Counted from the first letter of the stretch, positions 7,946-17,178 are shown. The stretch is 64,000 nt of DNA from Thiothrix subterranea (GCF_030930995.1 NZ_CP133217.1:1302001-1366000); one strand, 5' to 3'. Made by a program: numbers and translations. The notes: generated by a model not told the origin, from the sequence alone.

Positions 7946-8263
7946 TTAACCAATTACTGCATTGTCAACCGGCTGACCGGCTTTCGGCAGGATGCTTTCG
8001 ACTTCAGAGTGGACGCGGGCAATAATGTGCGCTGCCACCAGACCGTCACCCACGCGCTCACACGCATCCGCGCCTGCCCGCACCGCTGCATTCACAGCAC
8101 CGGTTTCACCACGTACCAGCACGGTTACGTAACCGCCGCCCACGAATTGGCGACCTACCAAACGTACTTCAGCCGCTTTGGTCATGGCGTCGGCGGCTTC
8201 AATAGCCGGTACCAGACCGCGTGTTTCAATCATGCCTAAGGCAATACCAGTTACTTCAGCCAT
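7946..8263 (-). CDS. csoS1: Carboxysome shell hexamer protein CsoS1 (copy 1)
   Basis: 105 residues, a single BMC domain nearly identical to the next gene, with a short C-terminal extension ([12 protein letters not shown]). The ATG at 8263 is chosen because it has GAGAGG upstream and aligns with the neighbour's MAQVTG start; an in-frame ATG at 8293 would add ten non-homologous residues. It builds the hexagonal facets of the shell. The last 40 or so coding bases of the conserved part are identical in DNA to the second copy, which suggests recent exchange. Confidence 0.95.
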   Translation of the reverse strand: MAEVTGIALGMIETRGLVPAIEAADAMTKAAEVRLVGRQFVGGGYVTVLVRGETGAVNAAVRAGADACERVGDGLVAAHIIARVHSEVESILPKAGQPVDNAVIG

Positions 8264-8311
8264 TTGAATATCCTCTCGTAAAAAATCAGTCATTACTCAA
8301 CACAGCGGCGG

Positions 8312-8557
8312 TCATTCTTCCCAATGGTCGATGATTCCGGCGATGGTCAAATCCGTTAGCACCTTGGGATCAGTGAGCGCGTAACGCGCCGCTGATCCGC
8401 TGATGGTGAAAACCCACGCTCCGGGCGGTGCGCCCACCGGATCGCAAGCCACATTTTGATTCCCCTTGCTGTCCACCAATACCCGCAAGGACATGTTCTT
8501 CAAGCCGGGTACGCGCTGGGTGGCGACCAAATCAGACTGTACCCGCATGATTTCCAT
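8312..8557 (-). CDS. csoS4B: Carboxysome vertex pentamer protein CsoS4B
   Basis: 81 residues of the CcmL/EutN/CsoS4 family: MEIMRVQSDLVATQRVPGL, then VACDPVGAPPGAWVFTISGSAAR and DLTIAGIIDHWEE. Pentamers of these proteins cap the twelve vertices of the shell. The start at 8557 follows AAGGAGCAGCAC; an upstream in-frame start at 8665 would overlap csoS4A by about 100 bp. It is the second of two adjacent vertex genes, the usual arrangement in alpha-carboxysome operons. Confidence 0.93.
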   Translation of the reverse strand: MEIMRVQSDLVATQRVPGLKNMSLRVLVDSKGNQNVACDPVGAPPGAWVFTISGSAARYALTDPKVLTDLTIAGIIDHWEE

Positions 8558-8567
8558 GTGCTGCTCC

Positions 8568-8819
8568 TTATTCCCCGTTCCAGCGGTCGATAATGCCGAC
8601 GATGGTGAGATCGGAAGGGTATTCCTTACTGCCAGCGGCTTCGCGGGCAGCAGAAGAACCCACACAAATTACCCAGTCACCGGGGAGACAACCGATGGCA
8701 TCCACTGCCACTTGCCGCGCTCCACCGACTTTTTCCTGTACCACCAACAAGCCCTTGTGCCCCAGTTCGGCAAGGCGGTTAGTGGATACCAGCGTTTTTT
8801 CTACGCGCATGATCTTCAT
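8568..8819 (-). CDS. csoS4A: Carboxysome vertex pentamer protein CsoS4A
   Basis: 83 residues, CcmL/EutN fold: MKIMRVEKTLVSTNRLAELG, VAVDAIGCLPGDWVICVGSSAAR and DLTIVGIIDRWNGE. Its ATG overlaps the csoSCA stop by four bases (8816-8819), implying translational coupling, and csoS4B follows after 10 bp. It forms shell vertices together with CsoS4B. Length and motifs are normal. Confidence 0.93.
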   Translation of the reverse strand: MKIMRVEKTLVSTNRLAELGHKGLLVVQEKVGGARQVAVDAIGCLPGDWVICVGSSAAREAAGSKEYPSDLTIVGIIDRWNGE

Positions 8820-10372
8820 GCTACATCCTCCACGACTTCGACCGGGCTACCTGTCGGCGTGTCCTGCACTGACAAATGGCACAGTAACAAACCCTGTTCC
8901 ACCAATGCCGCGTAACGGCTGCGGATGGCAGCGGCAACCCGCTGGGCTTTCGCCACTGTGCGTTCGCGTGACCCCGGTACGCGGGCATCGTAACGGTAGT
9001 GAATCGCGACCGGCACAGGCAGACCGTGATTCACGTTCAAGCCTTTGAAAATCTTGATGCCAACATCCATGTCTGCCACGCCTTCTTCCAGCGTGTGCAG
9101 GTGGGCGTAATACGCCACATTGCGGATTTGCACTTCCTCGAAGCCATCCCCAACGCTGATGTAGCGTTCGGCGTGCCCGATGTCGGCGTATTGCCCGTTG
9201 TGCAAATCCATCACGTAATCCATCTGTGACAGGTTATTGATCAGCAGGTTCGTCACCAGCCGTCGCATCCCATCATGCGGTGCGCCTTTGCCGCTTCCCC
9301 AGCCATGCTGGTTAATCGCGGCTTCGACCGCCTCATGTACTGCCAAACCTGCTTGATCTGCTGACAAACCCAGCGTGGCATGGAACAGCACTTTGTTATC
9401 CACAAAACGTTGCGGGGAAAGCTCACCGTTGCCATCGGGAATATGTACCCGGATGGCATCGGTGTCGGTATCAACCCCGATCAACAAAATATCTGTGCTG
9501 GCACCACAACAGAACGAATTCTCAATAGCCTGGCGGAACTGGTTTAGGCGATCCAGTGCCGCTGCCACCGCTTGATGGTCGTTACTCCCGTGGGCAGCAC
9601 ATCCCTCATGGCAGGGGGAACTGCTACTGGTGTGATACACCGCGATTTTCAGGTAACGAGTCCCTGCATCGACGGTGGTTGGCACACCTTCGCGGAAACG
9701 GCGTAATTCGGTTGCCATCCAGTGGCGCACGTCCGTTTCCACGTCGAATAATGCTCCGGCATACGCCTTGCGCCGGGTAAACGAGGTCAAAGGCAGGCGC
9801 AAAATGTAGCGCATCAGACCTTTGAGGCGACCATCGGCACAGGGGCTGATGTCCACCGCGTGAAAGCCACAGTCGAGGAAGAAGTTGCGGGTATCCTGCA
9901 CCGCTTCCACCTGTTGGCGTAAATCGTTGGCAAACTGTTCGGTTGCCAATTTCAATGCCTGAAACGCGCAATACGCATACAGGGCTTTCATGTCGACACC
10001 GCTAACCCAGGCATCGTTGAGGATGCGTTCTGGCAAGCAGTAGCCCAGTTGGGCTTGTGCAATCGCTTGTGCCTGTGCGCTGAAACCGTCCCCCAGATGC
10101 AAACCAGCGATGGCTTGCAGTGCCGGGATGATGGCTTCAAACCGCCCTTTGACCGTTTCCTCACAGTGCGCCAAGCGGGCATTGGCGTGTTGGTTAGCCA
10201 GCGGGTGGCGGGGCGAACCCGCCGCCGCTGTGTTGACGGGGGTTAAGCGCGTTCCCGTTTCTACCCTTAACGCCACTGGCGTTGCGGGGTGTGTCACTTT
10301 GCGCGGCGTGAGTCCCTTGCCTTGGGTTTGGCGGGTCACACGCAGTGCTTGTTGCGCTTGACGGCTATTCAC
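8816..10372 (-). CDS. csoSCA: Carboxysomal carbonic anhydrase CsoSCA (CsoS3)
   Basis: 518 residues, the normal size. After a disordered, basic N-terminal arm (residues 1-60, used in other systems to bind RuBisCO), the catalytic domain carries CADGR (C178-D180-R182), the CxDxR motif of beta-type carbonic anhydrases. His247 in AVYHTSSSS and Cys258 in CHEGC complete the zinc ligand set. The spacing equals that of the characterised Halothiobacillus enzyme shifted by five residues. It converts bicarbonate to CO2 inside the shell. It is placed between csoS2 and csoS4A as usual. Confidence 0.95.
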   Translation of the reverse strand: MNSRQAQQALRVTRQTQGKGLTPRKVTHPATPVALRVETGTRLTPVNTAAAGSPRHPLANQHANARLAHCEETVKGRFEAIIPALQAIAGLHLGDGFSAQAQAIAQAQLGYCLPERILNDAWVSGVDMKALYAYCAFQALKLATEQFANDLRQQVEAVQDTRNFFLDCGFHAVDISPCADGRLKGLMRYILRLPLTSFTRRKAYAGALFDVETDVRHWMATELRRFREGVPTTVDAGTRYLKIAVYHTSSSSPCHEGCAAHGSNDHQAVAAALDRLNQFRQAIENSFCCGASTDILLIGVDTDTDAIRVHIPDGNGELSPQRFVDNKVLFHATLGLSADQAGLAVHEAVEAAINQHGWGSGKGAPHDGMRRLVTNLLINNLSQMDYVMDLHNGQYADIGHAERYISVGDGFEEVQIRNVAYYAHLHTLEEGVADMDVGIKIFKGLNVNHGLPVPVAIHYRYDARVPGSRERTVAKAQRVAAAIRSRYAALVEQGLLLCHLSVQDTPTGSPVEVVEDVA

Positions 10373-10384
10373 TTAATGACCCTC

Positions 10385-12907
10385 CTAACCTCTTGCCCCA
10401 CCGGAAACGGTGATGAGCGCACCTTTACCACTGTTGCCACTGCTGCCGGTCACGTTAGCGATAGGCGGCGCTTCGGGGCGTTCCAGTGACTTGTTGGCGT
10501 GTGCATTCACCATGGCCATCGCTGGTTGCATTCCACGTAAGGTCGGGTTGCGGTTTTGCGCCCACCGCCCTTCCGTACCGGTCATGCGTTGGCTACGACC
10601 CCAGTCGTCACCCGTGATGCGCAGGTTGTCACGCCCGTCGCCGGTCACACGCGAGGCGGCTGGTTCGGCACTGGTCGCTACCGGTTCGCTGGCAACAGTG
10701 GCTGCTGCTGGCTGCTGGTAACGAAACTCCGGTGTGCCGGAAACCACTTGGTTGCCACGATTGCCAGGGCCGGTAATGCGCCCCGCACCTTCGTAGGCAT
10801 TGCCTGTTACGCGTCCCAGTGCGGCTTGTGCCGGTGATTGAATGCTGAAACTCGCTGCCGCTTGTTGGGCTGCTTGTTTCGCTTCTGCAACAGCACTGTC
10901 AGCACAGCCGTGGCACATCACCGGCGGCGGTGGCAACATGCGCCGTGCCTGCGCCACTTTCACTTTCAGTAAATGATCGGCTGCGCACTCATCACAGCAA
11001 AAGCCGTGTTCACCGTCACCGTGATCATGGTGGTGTGGTGCCTGCTCAACGACGCTCAGGTACGGTGTACCACTGACGTGTTGTTGTGCGCCGTATTCAT
11101 TTCCCGTGACATGCTTGGACGTCATCAGCGAAATGCCGGAGACGGTTTGCCCTTGCTGGGTCATGCCTACGTGCACTTTGGCAGGGACAGGTGGCGGTTC
11201 GCTTGCACAATACCCGGCAAAATGTTCCTTGCCGTAGTATTCAGTACCGGTGACGGGCAAGCAGCCGCCACGATCATCACCGGTGAGCTTTGGGCTGTGA
11301 TCCACCCGATTGCCTGTCAGACTGCGCCCCGCAAGGGTTTGCATCGGATACGCTTTCGGTGGCGCACGATTTGCCACTTGGCTGTCGCCATACTGTGAAC
11401 CGGTTACTTTACCCACTGCTGTTGCCTCGTTTCCTGTGACTTTTTCAGTACGATTGACGAGATTGCCGGTAATACGCTGTCCTTTCTGGCTGTTATCCTC
11501 ACCCACTTTGGCAGAACGTGCGGGTGCTTGCGTCTTGCAAATGGATTGGAATTGCTCGCTGGACACGTATTCCGTTCCCGTTACCGGGCGGCAACTGCCG
11601 TATTCATCACCCGTTACCTTGAGCGAACGCCCGACTTCTGTCCCTGTCACTTCACGACCCGCGACGGTGTGCGTTAAGGCAACCTTCTGCGGCCCATTAA
11701 TGGTCAGGCGTGAAGCACCGGCATCCGAATATTGCGAACCGGTAATGCTGCGTCCCGCCCCCGGCTCATTACCGGTGACAGGTTGCAGGCGGGCTTCATC
11801 AACACCTGTTACCATTAGCTGCTTGCGTGCCGTTGTCCCAGCCACTACCTTGGGAGCGCGAGTCGTTAAGCCTTTGTTTTCACAAAACGCTGAGAACTGC
11901 TCCAGCCCTAGGTACTCCGTGCCAGTGACGGCGCGGCAACTGCCCACTTCATCACCGGTCACTTTGCCGGAACGACCGACTTCCGTGCCAGAAACTGCCA
12001 GACCGCCACCCGTTACCGTTAACCCGACTTTCGGCGGATTCGGTTCGGGACGTGTCCCGCAAATGGTGTCGAAATGGTCAGTACCCAGGTATTCCGTGCC
12101 TGTCACGGCGCGGCAAGTACCAGCTTCGCCCCCCGTTACCGTATTAGCGGTAACACGACTCACCTGTGTGCCGGTCACGGCGTTTCCCAACAGGGTCTCG
12201 TCAACCTCGACCTTGGGGGGAACCCGTTGCGGGCGCATCCGCCCAGTGGGGCGTGGTGCGGCGGGTGCATCGGGGCGTTGCCCACGTGCCGCTTGTACAC
12301 GGTGCTGGCGAGCAGCATCACGTCCTTGCGGGACAATACCCATGCGTGGGTTACGCCCGTTAGGACGGCTACCGGGACGACGAGGTGTGGCGGACTTGCC
12401 TTGCACTGCCAGTTGTTGGCGACGGTTACGGCAAATGGCGCGGACACTGTTGCCACTGACACCTAAAGCGTTCGGGTCAGCGTCGACCATTTCGCACAAT
12501 GCATCCATCGCTTCTTCTGTCACCGGCTCACTGCCAAACAGACTGCCCAGATTGTTTTCCAAAGCAGTGCTGCTGGGGTAAGCGGCAACCGCTGGTGCGG
12601 GCGCTACTACCGGTTGTGAACGCTGTCGGGTTTGTGCACCACTGCGTTGGGCGGCGATGCGGCGGCGTTCAGCCGCTTCCCGCGCTTTGTTCGCACTGGC
12701 ATTGATGGCAACAACAGACGTGGACGAGGCTGTATCTGCTACCACGGGGGTAGCTGCTACAGGCTCAGGTTGGGCGGATGCCACGGGCGCTGCTTTGACA
12801 ACAGTGACCGGGCGTGACTGACCGGCACTGCGCTGGGCAGCAGCCCGCCGACGAGCGGCGGCTGCTTCGCGGGCTTTATCCGCGCTGTTTGCAGGTTGTG
12901 CTGGCAT
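10385..12907 (-). CDS. csoS2: Carboxysome scaffold protein CsoS2
   Basis: 840 residues, disordered and repetitive. About four basic N-repeats are visible (for example KAREAAERRRIAAQRSG near residue 75), which bind RuBisCO. Roughly seven M-repeats follow between residues 235 and 620, built on VTGTE / VTGDE / ITG motifs; four of them contain the paired Cys of GSCR..TGTEYLG..QF...C. The C-terminal region ends in the conserved peptide KGALITVSGGARG, which contacts the shell. Unusual is a His/Cys-rich block at residues about 625-668 (HHHDHGDGEHGFCCDEC...MCHGC) between the M and C regions. CsoS2 condenses RuBisCO and links it to CsoS1. Some CsoS2 genes use programmed frameshifting; I could not establish a slippery site here. 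Confidence 0.95.
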   Translation of the reverse strand: MPAQPANSADKAREAAAARRRAAAQRSAGQSRPVTVVKAAPVASAQPEPVAATPVVADTASSTSVVAINASANKAREAAERRRIAAQRSGAQTRQRSQPVVAPAPAVAAYPSSTALENNLGSLFGSEPVTEEAMDALCEMVDADPNALGVSGNSVRAICRNRRQQLAVQGKSATPRRPGSRPNGRNPRMGIVPQGRDAARQHRVQAARGQRPDAPAAPRPTGRMRPQRVPPKVEVDETLLGNAVTGTQVSRVTANTVTGGEAGTCRAVTGTEYLGTDHFDTICGTRPEPNPPKVGLTVTGGGLAVSGTEVGRSGKVTGDEVGSCRAVTGTEYLGLEQFSAFCENKGLTTRAPKVVAGTTARKQLMVTGVDEARLQPVTGNEPGAGRSITGSQYSDAGASRLTINGPQKVALTHTVAGREVTGTEVGRSLKVTGDEYGSCRPVTGTEYVSSEQFQSICKTQAPARSAKVGEDNSQKGQRITGNLVNRTEKVTGNEATAVGKVTGSQYGDSQVANRAPPKAYPMQTLAGRSLTGNRVDHSPKLTGDDRGGCLPVTGTEYYGKEHFAGYCASEPPPVPAKVHVGMTQQGQTVSGISLMTSKHVTGNEYGAQQHVSGTPYLSVVEQAPHHHDHGDGEHGFCCDECAADHLLKVKVAQARRMLPPPPVMCHGCADSAVAEAKQAAQQAAASFSIQSPAQAALGRVTGNAYEGAGRITGPGNRGNQVVSGTPEFRYQQPAAATVASEPVATSAEPAASRVTGDGRDNLRITGDDWGRSQRMTGTEGRWAQNRNPTLRGMQPAMAMVNAHANKSLERPEAPPIANVTGSSGNSGKGALITVSGGARG

Positions 12908-12929
12908 GGTGTCTCCTCCCTGTCAGTCG

Positions 12930-13259
12930 TTAGGCGCGGTACACAACAAAGGATGTGCCTTGGCTTTGGGTGTAGTTGTCGTAACCGATCAGACGCACGT
13001 GGTGGTTGGGGTATTCCCGATGGCACGCTTCGATCTCTGACAGGATGCGGTCAACGCTTTGCTCACCGAACATGGGCAGCTTCCACATGAACCAGTAGTA
13101 CTTGTGGGATCTGGCAGGTTCCACGTGTTCGATAGCTGGGTTCCAGCCCTGTGACACGATGTATTGAATTTGCTGGCGGGTTTGGTCTGCCGTCAGCGCA
13201 GGCAAGTAAGAAAAGGTTTCGTACTTGACGGTTTGTTTGTAATCCTGAAAATCAGCCAT
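12930..13259 (-). CDS. cbbS: RuBisCO form IA small subunit
   Basis: 109 residues. [20 protein letters not shown] at the N-terminus, [22 protein letters not shown] in the centre and [22 protein letters not shown] at the end are all diagnostic for the small subunit. The ATG at 13259 has AGGAG 9 bp upstream; a TTG three codons earlier is less likely. It lies 18 bp after cbbL and forms the L8S8 enzyme packaged in the carboxysome. Confidence 0.96.
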   Translation of the reverse strand: MADFQDYKQTVKYETFSYLPALTADQTRQQIQYIVSQGWNPAIEHVEPARSHKYYWFMWKLPMFGEQSVDRILSEIEACHREYPNHHVRLIGYDNYTQSQGTSFVVYRA

Positions 13260-13277
13260 GGTTTGCAACTCCTGTGA

Positions 13278-14696
13278 TTAGCGGTTCTGAACATCAAGTT
13301 TGTCAACGGTGTCGAACTCGAACTTGATTTCTTTCCATGTTTCCATGGCGATCTTGAGTTCAGGGCTAGACTGTGCCGCTTTGGTGAGGATTTCCTTACC
13401 GTTACGCTCCAGTTCAACACCACGGTTACGGGCTTCAACGCACGCTTCCAGTGCTACACGATTAGCCGCCGCACCTGCTGCGTTGCCCCACGGATGCCCT
13501 AATGTACCGCCGCCGAATTGCAAAACAGACTCATCACCGAAGATGTTTACCAGTGCAGGCATGTGCCAGACGTGGATACCACCGGAGGCGACCGCGAATG
13601 CACCCGGCATTGAACCCCAGTCTTGGTCGAAGAAAATGCCGCGTGAACGGTCTTCGGGTACGTAAGATTCACGTAACAGGTCAATCCAGCCCAGTGTAGA
13701 AGCGCGGTCGCCTTCCAGCTTGCCCACCACCGTACCGGTATGCAGGTGATCGCCACCCGACAAACGCAGTGCTTTGGTCAGTACCCGGAAGTGGATACCG
13801 TGGTGCGGGTTACGGTCGAGTACCGCGTGCATCGCCCGGTGGATGTGCAGCAACATGCCGTTTTTACGGCACCAGCGAGCCAGACCGGTGTTAGCTGTCA
13901 TACCGCCAGTCAGGAAGTCGTGCATGATAATCGGTGAACCGATTTCTTTGGCAAATTCAGCACGCTCATACATTTCTTCAGGGGAAGGTGCAGTCACGTT
14001 CAGGTAGTGACCTTTGCGTTCGCCGGTTTGCGCTTCTGAGGTTTCAATCGCGTCCTGCACGAACAGGAAGCGGTCACGCCAGCGCATGAACGGCTGTGAG
14101 TTGATGTTTTCGTCGTCTTTGGTGAAGTCCAAGCCACCGCGCAAGCATTCGTATACCGCACGACCGTAGTTCTTCGCAGACAAACCCAGCTTAGGCTTGA
14201 TGGTGCAACCCAGCATTGGGCGACCGTATTTGTTCATTTTGTCACGTTCAACCTGGATGCCGTGTGGTGGGCCATTACAGGTTTTTACGTAAGCAATCGG
14301 GAAGCGCACGTCTTCAAGACGCAAAGCGCGGATTGCTTTAAAGCCGAATACGTTACCCACCAATGAGGTGAAGACGTTGACTACCGAACCTTCTTCAAAC
14401 AGGTCAATCGGGTAAGCGATGAAGGCATAGAAACAGGCATCGTCGCCCGGTACATCTTCGATCATGTACGCACGACCACGGTAGTAATCCATGTCGGTCA
14501 GCAAGTCTGTCCACACGGTCGTCCAAGTACCCGTGGAAGATTCTGCTGCGACTGCCGCCGCCGCTTCTTCACGGTCAATACCCGGTTGCGGGGTGATTTT
14601 AAAGCACGCCAGAATATCCGTATCCAACGGGATATAGTCAGGCTGCCAATAGGTTTGCCGGTATTCCTTCACCCCGGCTTCGTATTTCTTTGCCAT
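13278..14696 (-). CDS. cbbL: RuBisCO form IA large subunit
   Basis: 472 residues. [20 protein letters not shown], the catalytic lysines in [10 protein letters not shown], and the carbamylated Lys in [17 protein letters not shown] are all present, as are loop 6 [10 protein letters not shown] and the [16 protein letters not shown]-terminal motif. Form IA is indicated by its carboxysome context and by the C-terminal sequence. Two tandem ATGs exist (14699 and 14696); the second has the better spacing from AGGAG. It catalyses carboxylation of ribulose 1,5-bisphosphate. First gene of the cso operon, with a CbbR-type promoter region upstream. Confidence 0.97.
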   Translation of the reverse strand: MAKKYEAGVKEYRQTYWQPDYIPLDTDILACFKITPQPGIDREEAAAAVAAESSTGTWTTVWTDLLTDMDYYRGRAYMIEDVPGDDACFYAFIAYPIDLFEEGSVVNVFTSLVGNVFGFKAIRALRLEDVRFPIAYVKTCNGPPHGIQVERDKMNKYGRPMLGCTIKPKLGLSAKNYGRAVYECLRGGLDFTKDDENINSQPFMRWRDRFLFVQDAIETSEAQTGERKGHYLNVTAPSPEEMYERAEFAKEIGSPIIMHDFLTGGMTANTGLARWCRKNGMLLHIHRAMHAVLDRNPHHGIHFRVLTKALRLSGGDHLHTGTVVGKLEGDRASTLGWIDLLRESYVPEDRSRGIFFDQDWGSMPGAFAVASGGIHVWHMPALVNIFGDESVLQFGGGTLGHPWGNAAGAAANRVALEACVEARNRGVELERNGKEILTKAAQSSPELKIAMETWKEIKFEFDTVDKLDVQNR

Positions 14697-14761
14697 CATC
14701 TTCTCCTTGCAGAAGTTGCTCTAGGGAATCTTGCTCTGACCTCGGTGCGTCAGATGGAGCA

Positions 14762-14796
14762 ACTATAAGCAAGGCAAACGATCAACTAAAGTTAAT
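14762..14796 (-). promoter_or_regulatory. Putative cbbL promoter with CbbR-type operator
   Basis: The minus strand carries -35-like TTTAGT (14790-14785), a 17 bp spacer and -10-like TATAGT (14767-14762), about 65 bp before cbbL. The -35 lies inside the inverted repeat ATCAACTAAAGTTAAT (14781-14796). The same sixteen bases with the same promoter geometry occur upstream of the cbbR-divergent gene at 18419-18453. LysR-type CbbR proteins bind such AT-rich dyads next to cbb promoters. The rest of the 331 bp intergenic stretch 14700-15030 is AT-rich, with TAAGTAAttGTAAATG at 14813-14828 also echoed near 18477; I see no ORF in it. Confidence 0.6.
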
Positions 14797-15030
14797 TGTA
14801 AAAATTGTTTTCATAAGTAATTGTAAATGATTATGCCAAGTATTAAGCAGAGTAAATGGTAGAAATGGAGTTAACCAATGACTCGGTGAAGAAGTGGGTA
14901 GCTTTAGTTTTTCCGAGATGGTGTTAGGGTATTTTCTATCACATAAGTATAATGTATGATAGAAGTACCATTGCGATGAGTTGATTTGGACTCAAATACC
15001 TATTCTAAATAATTTATTTAAAAGGAAATT

Positions 15031-15837
15031 ATGAAACTAGCCACTCTATTTTGCAGTATCTTGGTCATTGCGCACATGTCAATGGCTCACGCCGCCAGCT
15101 TCGATTGTGACAAAGCATCCACGCCCATTGAGAAGACTTTGTGCCAAGATGATTCCTTGAGTGAGTACGATGAAATCATGGCGTATGCCTACCAACAGCT
15201 TCGGACACTTGATAAAAGTAATGCAGCAGAACACAAAAGCCAGCAACAACAATGGATAGAAAAACGCAATTATGAATGCATGGATGGTGATGCTGATTGC
15301 TTGCTCAAGCTGTACCCTGACCGCATCCGAGATCTGGAGAATGCTGTTGTCGGTTTAAACTCGCGGGGTAAATCATGCGATGGTATTTACCAATATCAGC
15401 ATTCCGCCAGCTTGGATGGTGACGATACACCCGGTCAAGTCACTGATGCTTTAATTACCAGCCCGCTTGACCAAGAGCACCGGACATTTAGCTTAGGCAT
15501 TCAAGGCAGCAATGGGCATAGCTGTACCTTCAGGGGGATTGCTCGCCGTACCGCAGAGGGGTTTAACTGGTCAACCTACTTACCGGATGTTGGTAATGGT
15601 AAGTCGCCAGAGTGTGAATTGGATTTCAAGACCTCAGCCGATAAGCAAACGGTCAGCCTGACAACACCACGGGGTAATGATCCGACAGACCCGGAATACG
15701 GCAACGCTTGCCATGCTTATTTTTGCGGTCAACGCGCAGGATTACCACCTGACGGCAGTGTATTCCAAGCGGCAAAAGGGCAGGATTGTGAATCTATCCG
15801 CAATGGTATTTTAGATGGGCAGGAAATACCCGATTGA
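15031..15837 (+). CDS. Secreted protein with LprI-like (DUF1311) N-terminal domain
   Basis: 268 residues with a clear signal peptide (MKLATLFCSILVIAHMSMAHAA) followed by FDCDKASTPIEKTLCQDDSLSEYDEIMAYAY. That is the Cys-flanked pattern of the LprI/DUF1311 family, some members of which inhibit lysozyme. A second Cys pair is at YECMDGDADCLLKLY. The C-terminal 150 residues contain several further Cys and no domain I know. AAAGGAAA precedes the ATG. It is divergent from cbbL and heads a run of three exported proteins. The periplasmic location is well supported; a lysozyme-inhibitor role is only a family-level guess. Confidence 0.8.
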   Translation: MKLATLFCSILVIAHMSMAHAASFDCDKASTPIEKTLCQDDSLSEYDEIMAYAYQQLRTLDKSNAAEHKSQQQQWIEKRNYECMDGDADCLLKLYPDRIRDLENAVVGLNSRGKSCDGIYQYQHSASLDGDDTPGQVTDALITSPLDQEHRTFSLGIQGSNGHSCTFRGIARRTAEGFNWSTYLPDVGNGKSPECELDFKTSADKQTVSLTTPRGNDPTDPEYGNACHAYFCGQRAGLPPDGSVFQAAKGQDCESIRNGILDGQEIPD

Positions 15838-15883
15838 TTGCATTAAATAAACCATTAACAGCAACTTATTTTAAGGATTGGCA

Positions 15884-16348
15884 ATGAAATTAGTACATCG
15901 TATCGCAACTATGCTTGTTTTGGTTCCACTTATGTCGGCTTGTCAGGCAGAAGAGATTCCGACATTTTCCGGGGCAATTAAAACGGATGATGAACGCTCG
16001 GCTGAATCATTGGCGTTAGCGCAGGAGTTTAATGCTTTCATGATGAAAAATGATGGCAAAACCGTGAAGCTGGATATTTCCAATTATTACGATTTTGGCG
16101 ATGAGGATTTAAAACGCGATGAGAGCGGTTTCCCTGATCCGCGTGAGTTTATCGTAACGGATGATTGTGAAACCCTGCCCATGTGTACAGGCACGTCCTA
16201 CACGATTGATGCCGATCTCAGCAAGCTTGACTATGACCCTAGCCATTCTTCGCGCTCTATTCGTGGGGTGTTTGAGGTGGCTGTTGCTGGCATGGGGCAA
16301 GGCTCATGGGCGATCAACCTAAAGCATTTACCAGATGCTGAAAAATAA
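15884..16348 (+). CDS. Putative lipoprotein, unknown function
   Basis: 154 residues. MKLVHRIATMLVLVPLMSAC is a lipoprotein signal with lipobox MSAC. The mature part is acidic, with FVTDDCETLPMCTGTSY-like Cys pairing (Cys in DDCETLPMCTG) and a C-terminal beta-rich stretch VFEVAVAGMGQGSWAINLKHL. No recognised domain. The ATG at 15884 has AAGGA upstream and gives a clean signal peptide; the longer TTG-started frame does not. It is in a plus-strand run between the LprI-like protein and the next secreted protein. Confidence 0.7.
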   Translation: MKLVHRIATMLVLVPLMSACQAEEIPTFSGAIKTDDERSAESLALAQEFNAFMMKNDGKTVKLDISNYYDFGDEDLKRDESGFPDPREFIVTDDCETLPMCTGTSYTIDADLSKLDYDPSHSSRSIRGVFEVAVAGMGQGSWAINLKHLPDAEK

Positions 16349-16384
16349 TATTGCTTTAAAACTATTTATTGAAAGGAAAATACC

Positions 16385-16948
16385 GTGTTTAAGTTATTGA
16401 ATGCCCTAGCATTGTTATTGTTATCGAGCCAGGTGATGGCAGGCGACCATTACGTCATAACGCATACCCTGAATACCCAAAAAGAGGCGCAAGAAAAGGC
16501 TGCCCTTGATGGCGGCTGGGTTCTGAACACCAATTTGTATTCTGATTTGAAAAAAGACTTGTTCGCTGTTGTCAGGGGGCCGTTCTCGACACAAGAGATG
16601 GCGAAAAGTGAATTGGATAGTATTTCGGAAGGTGGGAGTCATCCGGGTGCTTACGTTAAGGATGCAGGCAATCTTTTGATTACAAAAGAAATGAGCGGGC
16701 AAGTTGATCCCGTCATTATTGCCATGCTACTGGGGGAGGTGAGAATTGATATTGCGCATGAGCAAGGTTCTGACCACCCTTGTGAGCCCTCAACCCCCTA
16801 TGACGGTATTTCATTAAACTATGTGTCGGTGGGAATCAATGCCGCTAGTAACGATATGGAAACCGAAGAAATTACCTTGGATTTTGGTCAGTCTGCCAAA
16901 ATCCAAGAAACTGGCGAACTGCAACGCCAGAGAAGGTGTCTGGAATAA
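16385..16948 (+). CDS. Secreted SPOR-like domain protein
   Basis: 187 residues beginning with GTG after AAAGGAAA. A signal peptide ending ...SSQVMAGD is followed by a SPOR-like alternation of strands and helices: HYVITHTLNTQKEAQEKAA, LFAVVRGPFSTQEMAKSEL and GAYVKDAG. The rest (residues 105-187) contains two or three Cys and no known domain. SPOR domains bind denuded glycan strands of peptidoglycan, so together with the LprI-like neighbour a cell-wall role is possible. The domain assignment is by pattern only. Confidence 0.65.
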   Translation: MFKLLNALALLLLSSQVMAGDHYVITHTLNTQKEAQEKAALDGGWVLNTNLYSDLKKDLFAVVRGPFSTQEMAKSELDSISEGGSHPGAYVKDAGNLLITKEMSGQVDPVIIAMLLGEVRIDIAHEQGSDHPCEPSTPYDGISLNYVSVGINAASNDMETEEITLDFGQSAKIQETGELQRQRRCLE

Positions 16949-17009
16949 GCCTGATACCAAGCAGCGACAAAAAGTTAAAGCTTGCAGTCATCTGAATTTA
17001 CTGTTTTTC

Positions 17010-17093
17010 GCTAACTGTGCTGTAAACTTGTTACAATCCGCACCGCTTACAAATTCTCCGACTCCTCCAAGGTTTGTAAGCACCACAGTTAGC
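17010..17093. repeat. Nested inverted repeat (possible MITE-like or structured RNA element)
   Basis: Outer arms GCTAACTGTG (17010-17019) and CACAGTTAGC (17084-17093) are perfectly complementary. Inner arms GCTTACAAA (17045-17053) and TTTGTAAGC (17073-17081) are also perfect. The intervening bases are unpaired, giving a long two-stem cruciform or hairpin of 84 bp in a 230 bp non-coding gap. No ORF is inside. It could be a small mobile palindromic unit or part of a transcript end. Confidence 0.55.
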
Positions 17094-17096
17094 CAG

Positions 17097-17123
17097 CCAA
17101 TGGGTATAAACTCTCCCCATTGG
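17097..17123 (+). terminator. Possible rho-independent terminator
   Basis: Stem CCAATGGG (17097-17104) with CCCATTGG (17116-17123) and an 11-base loop, followed by a T-rich run (GGTTGGTTATTTTTC). It lies after the SPOR-like gene and before the zinc-ribbon gene, directly next to the large inverted repeat. Confidence 0.5.
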
Positions 17124-17178
17124 TTGGTTATTTTTCTATACTTCTGTGCCTTGCGAGAAACGATAAGGCTATCCAATC

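Noticed and set aside
11310-12581. 423-codon open frame antisense to csoS2
   Set aside because: It is opposite a highly repetitive gene whose codon pattern keeps the reverse frame open; the translation is low-complexity with many Cys/Pro and no domain.
10385-12907. Repeated DNA in csoS2 considered as a CRISPR or satellite
   Set aside because: The repeats are imperfect, in frame and match the known protein M-repeats; no constant direct repeats with unique spacers.
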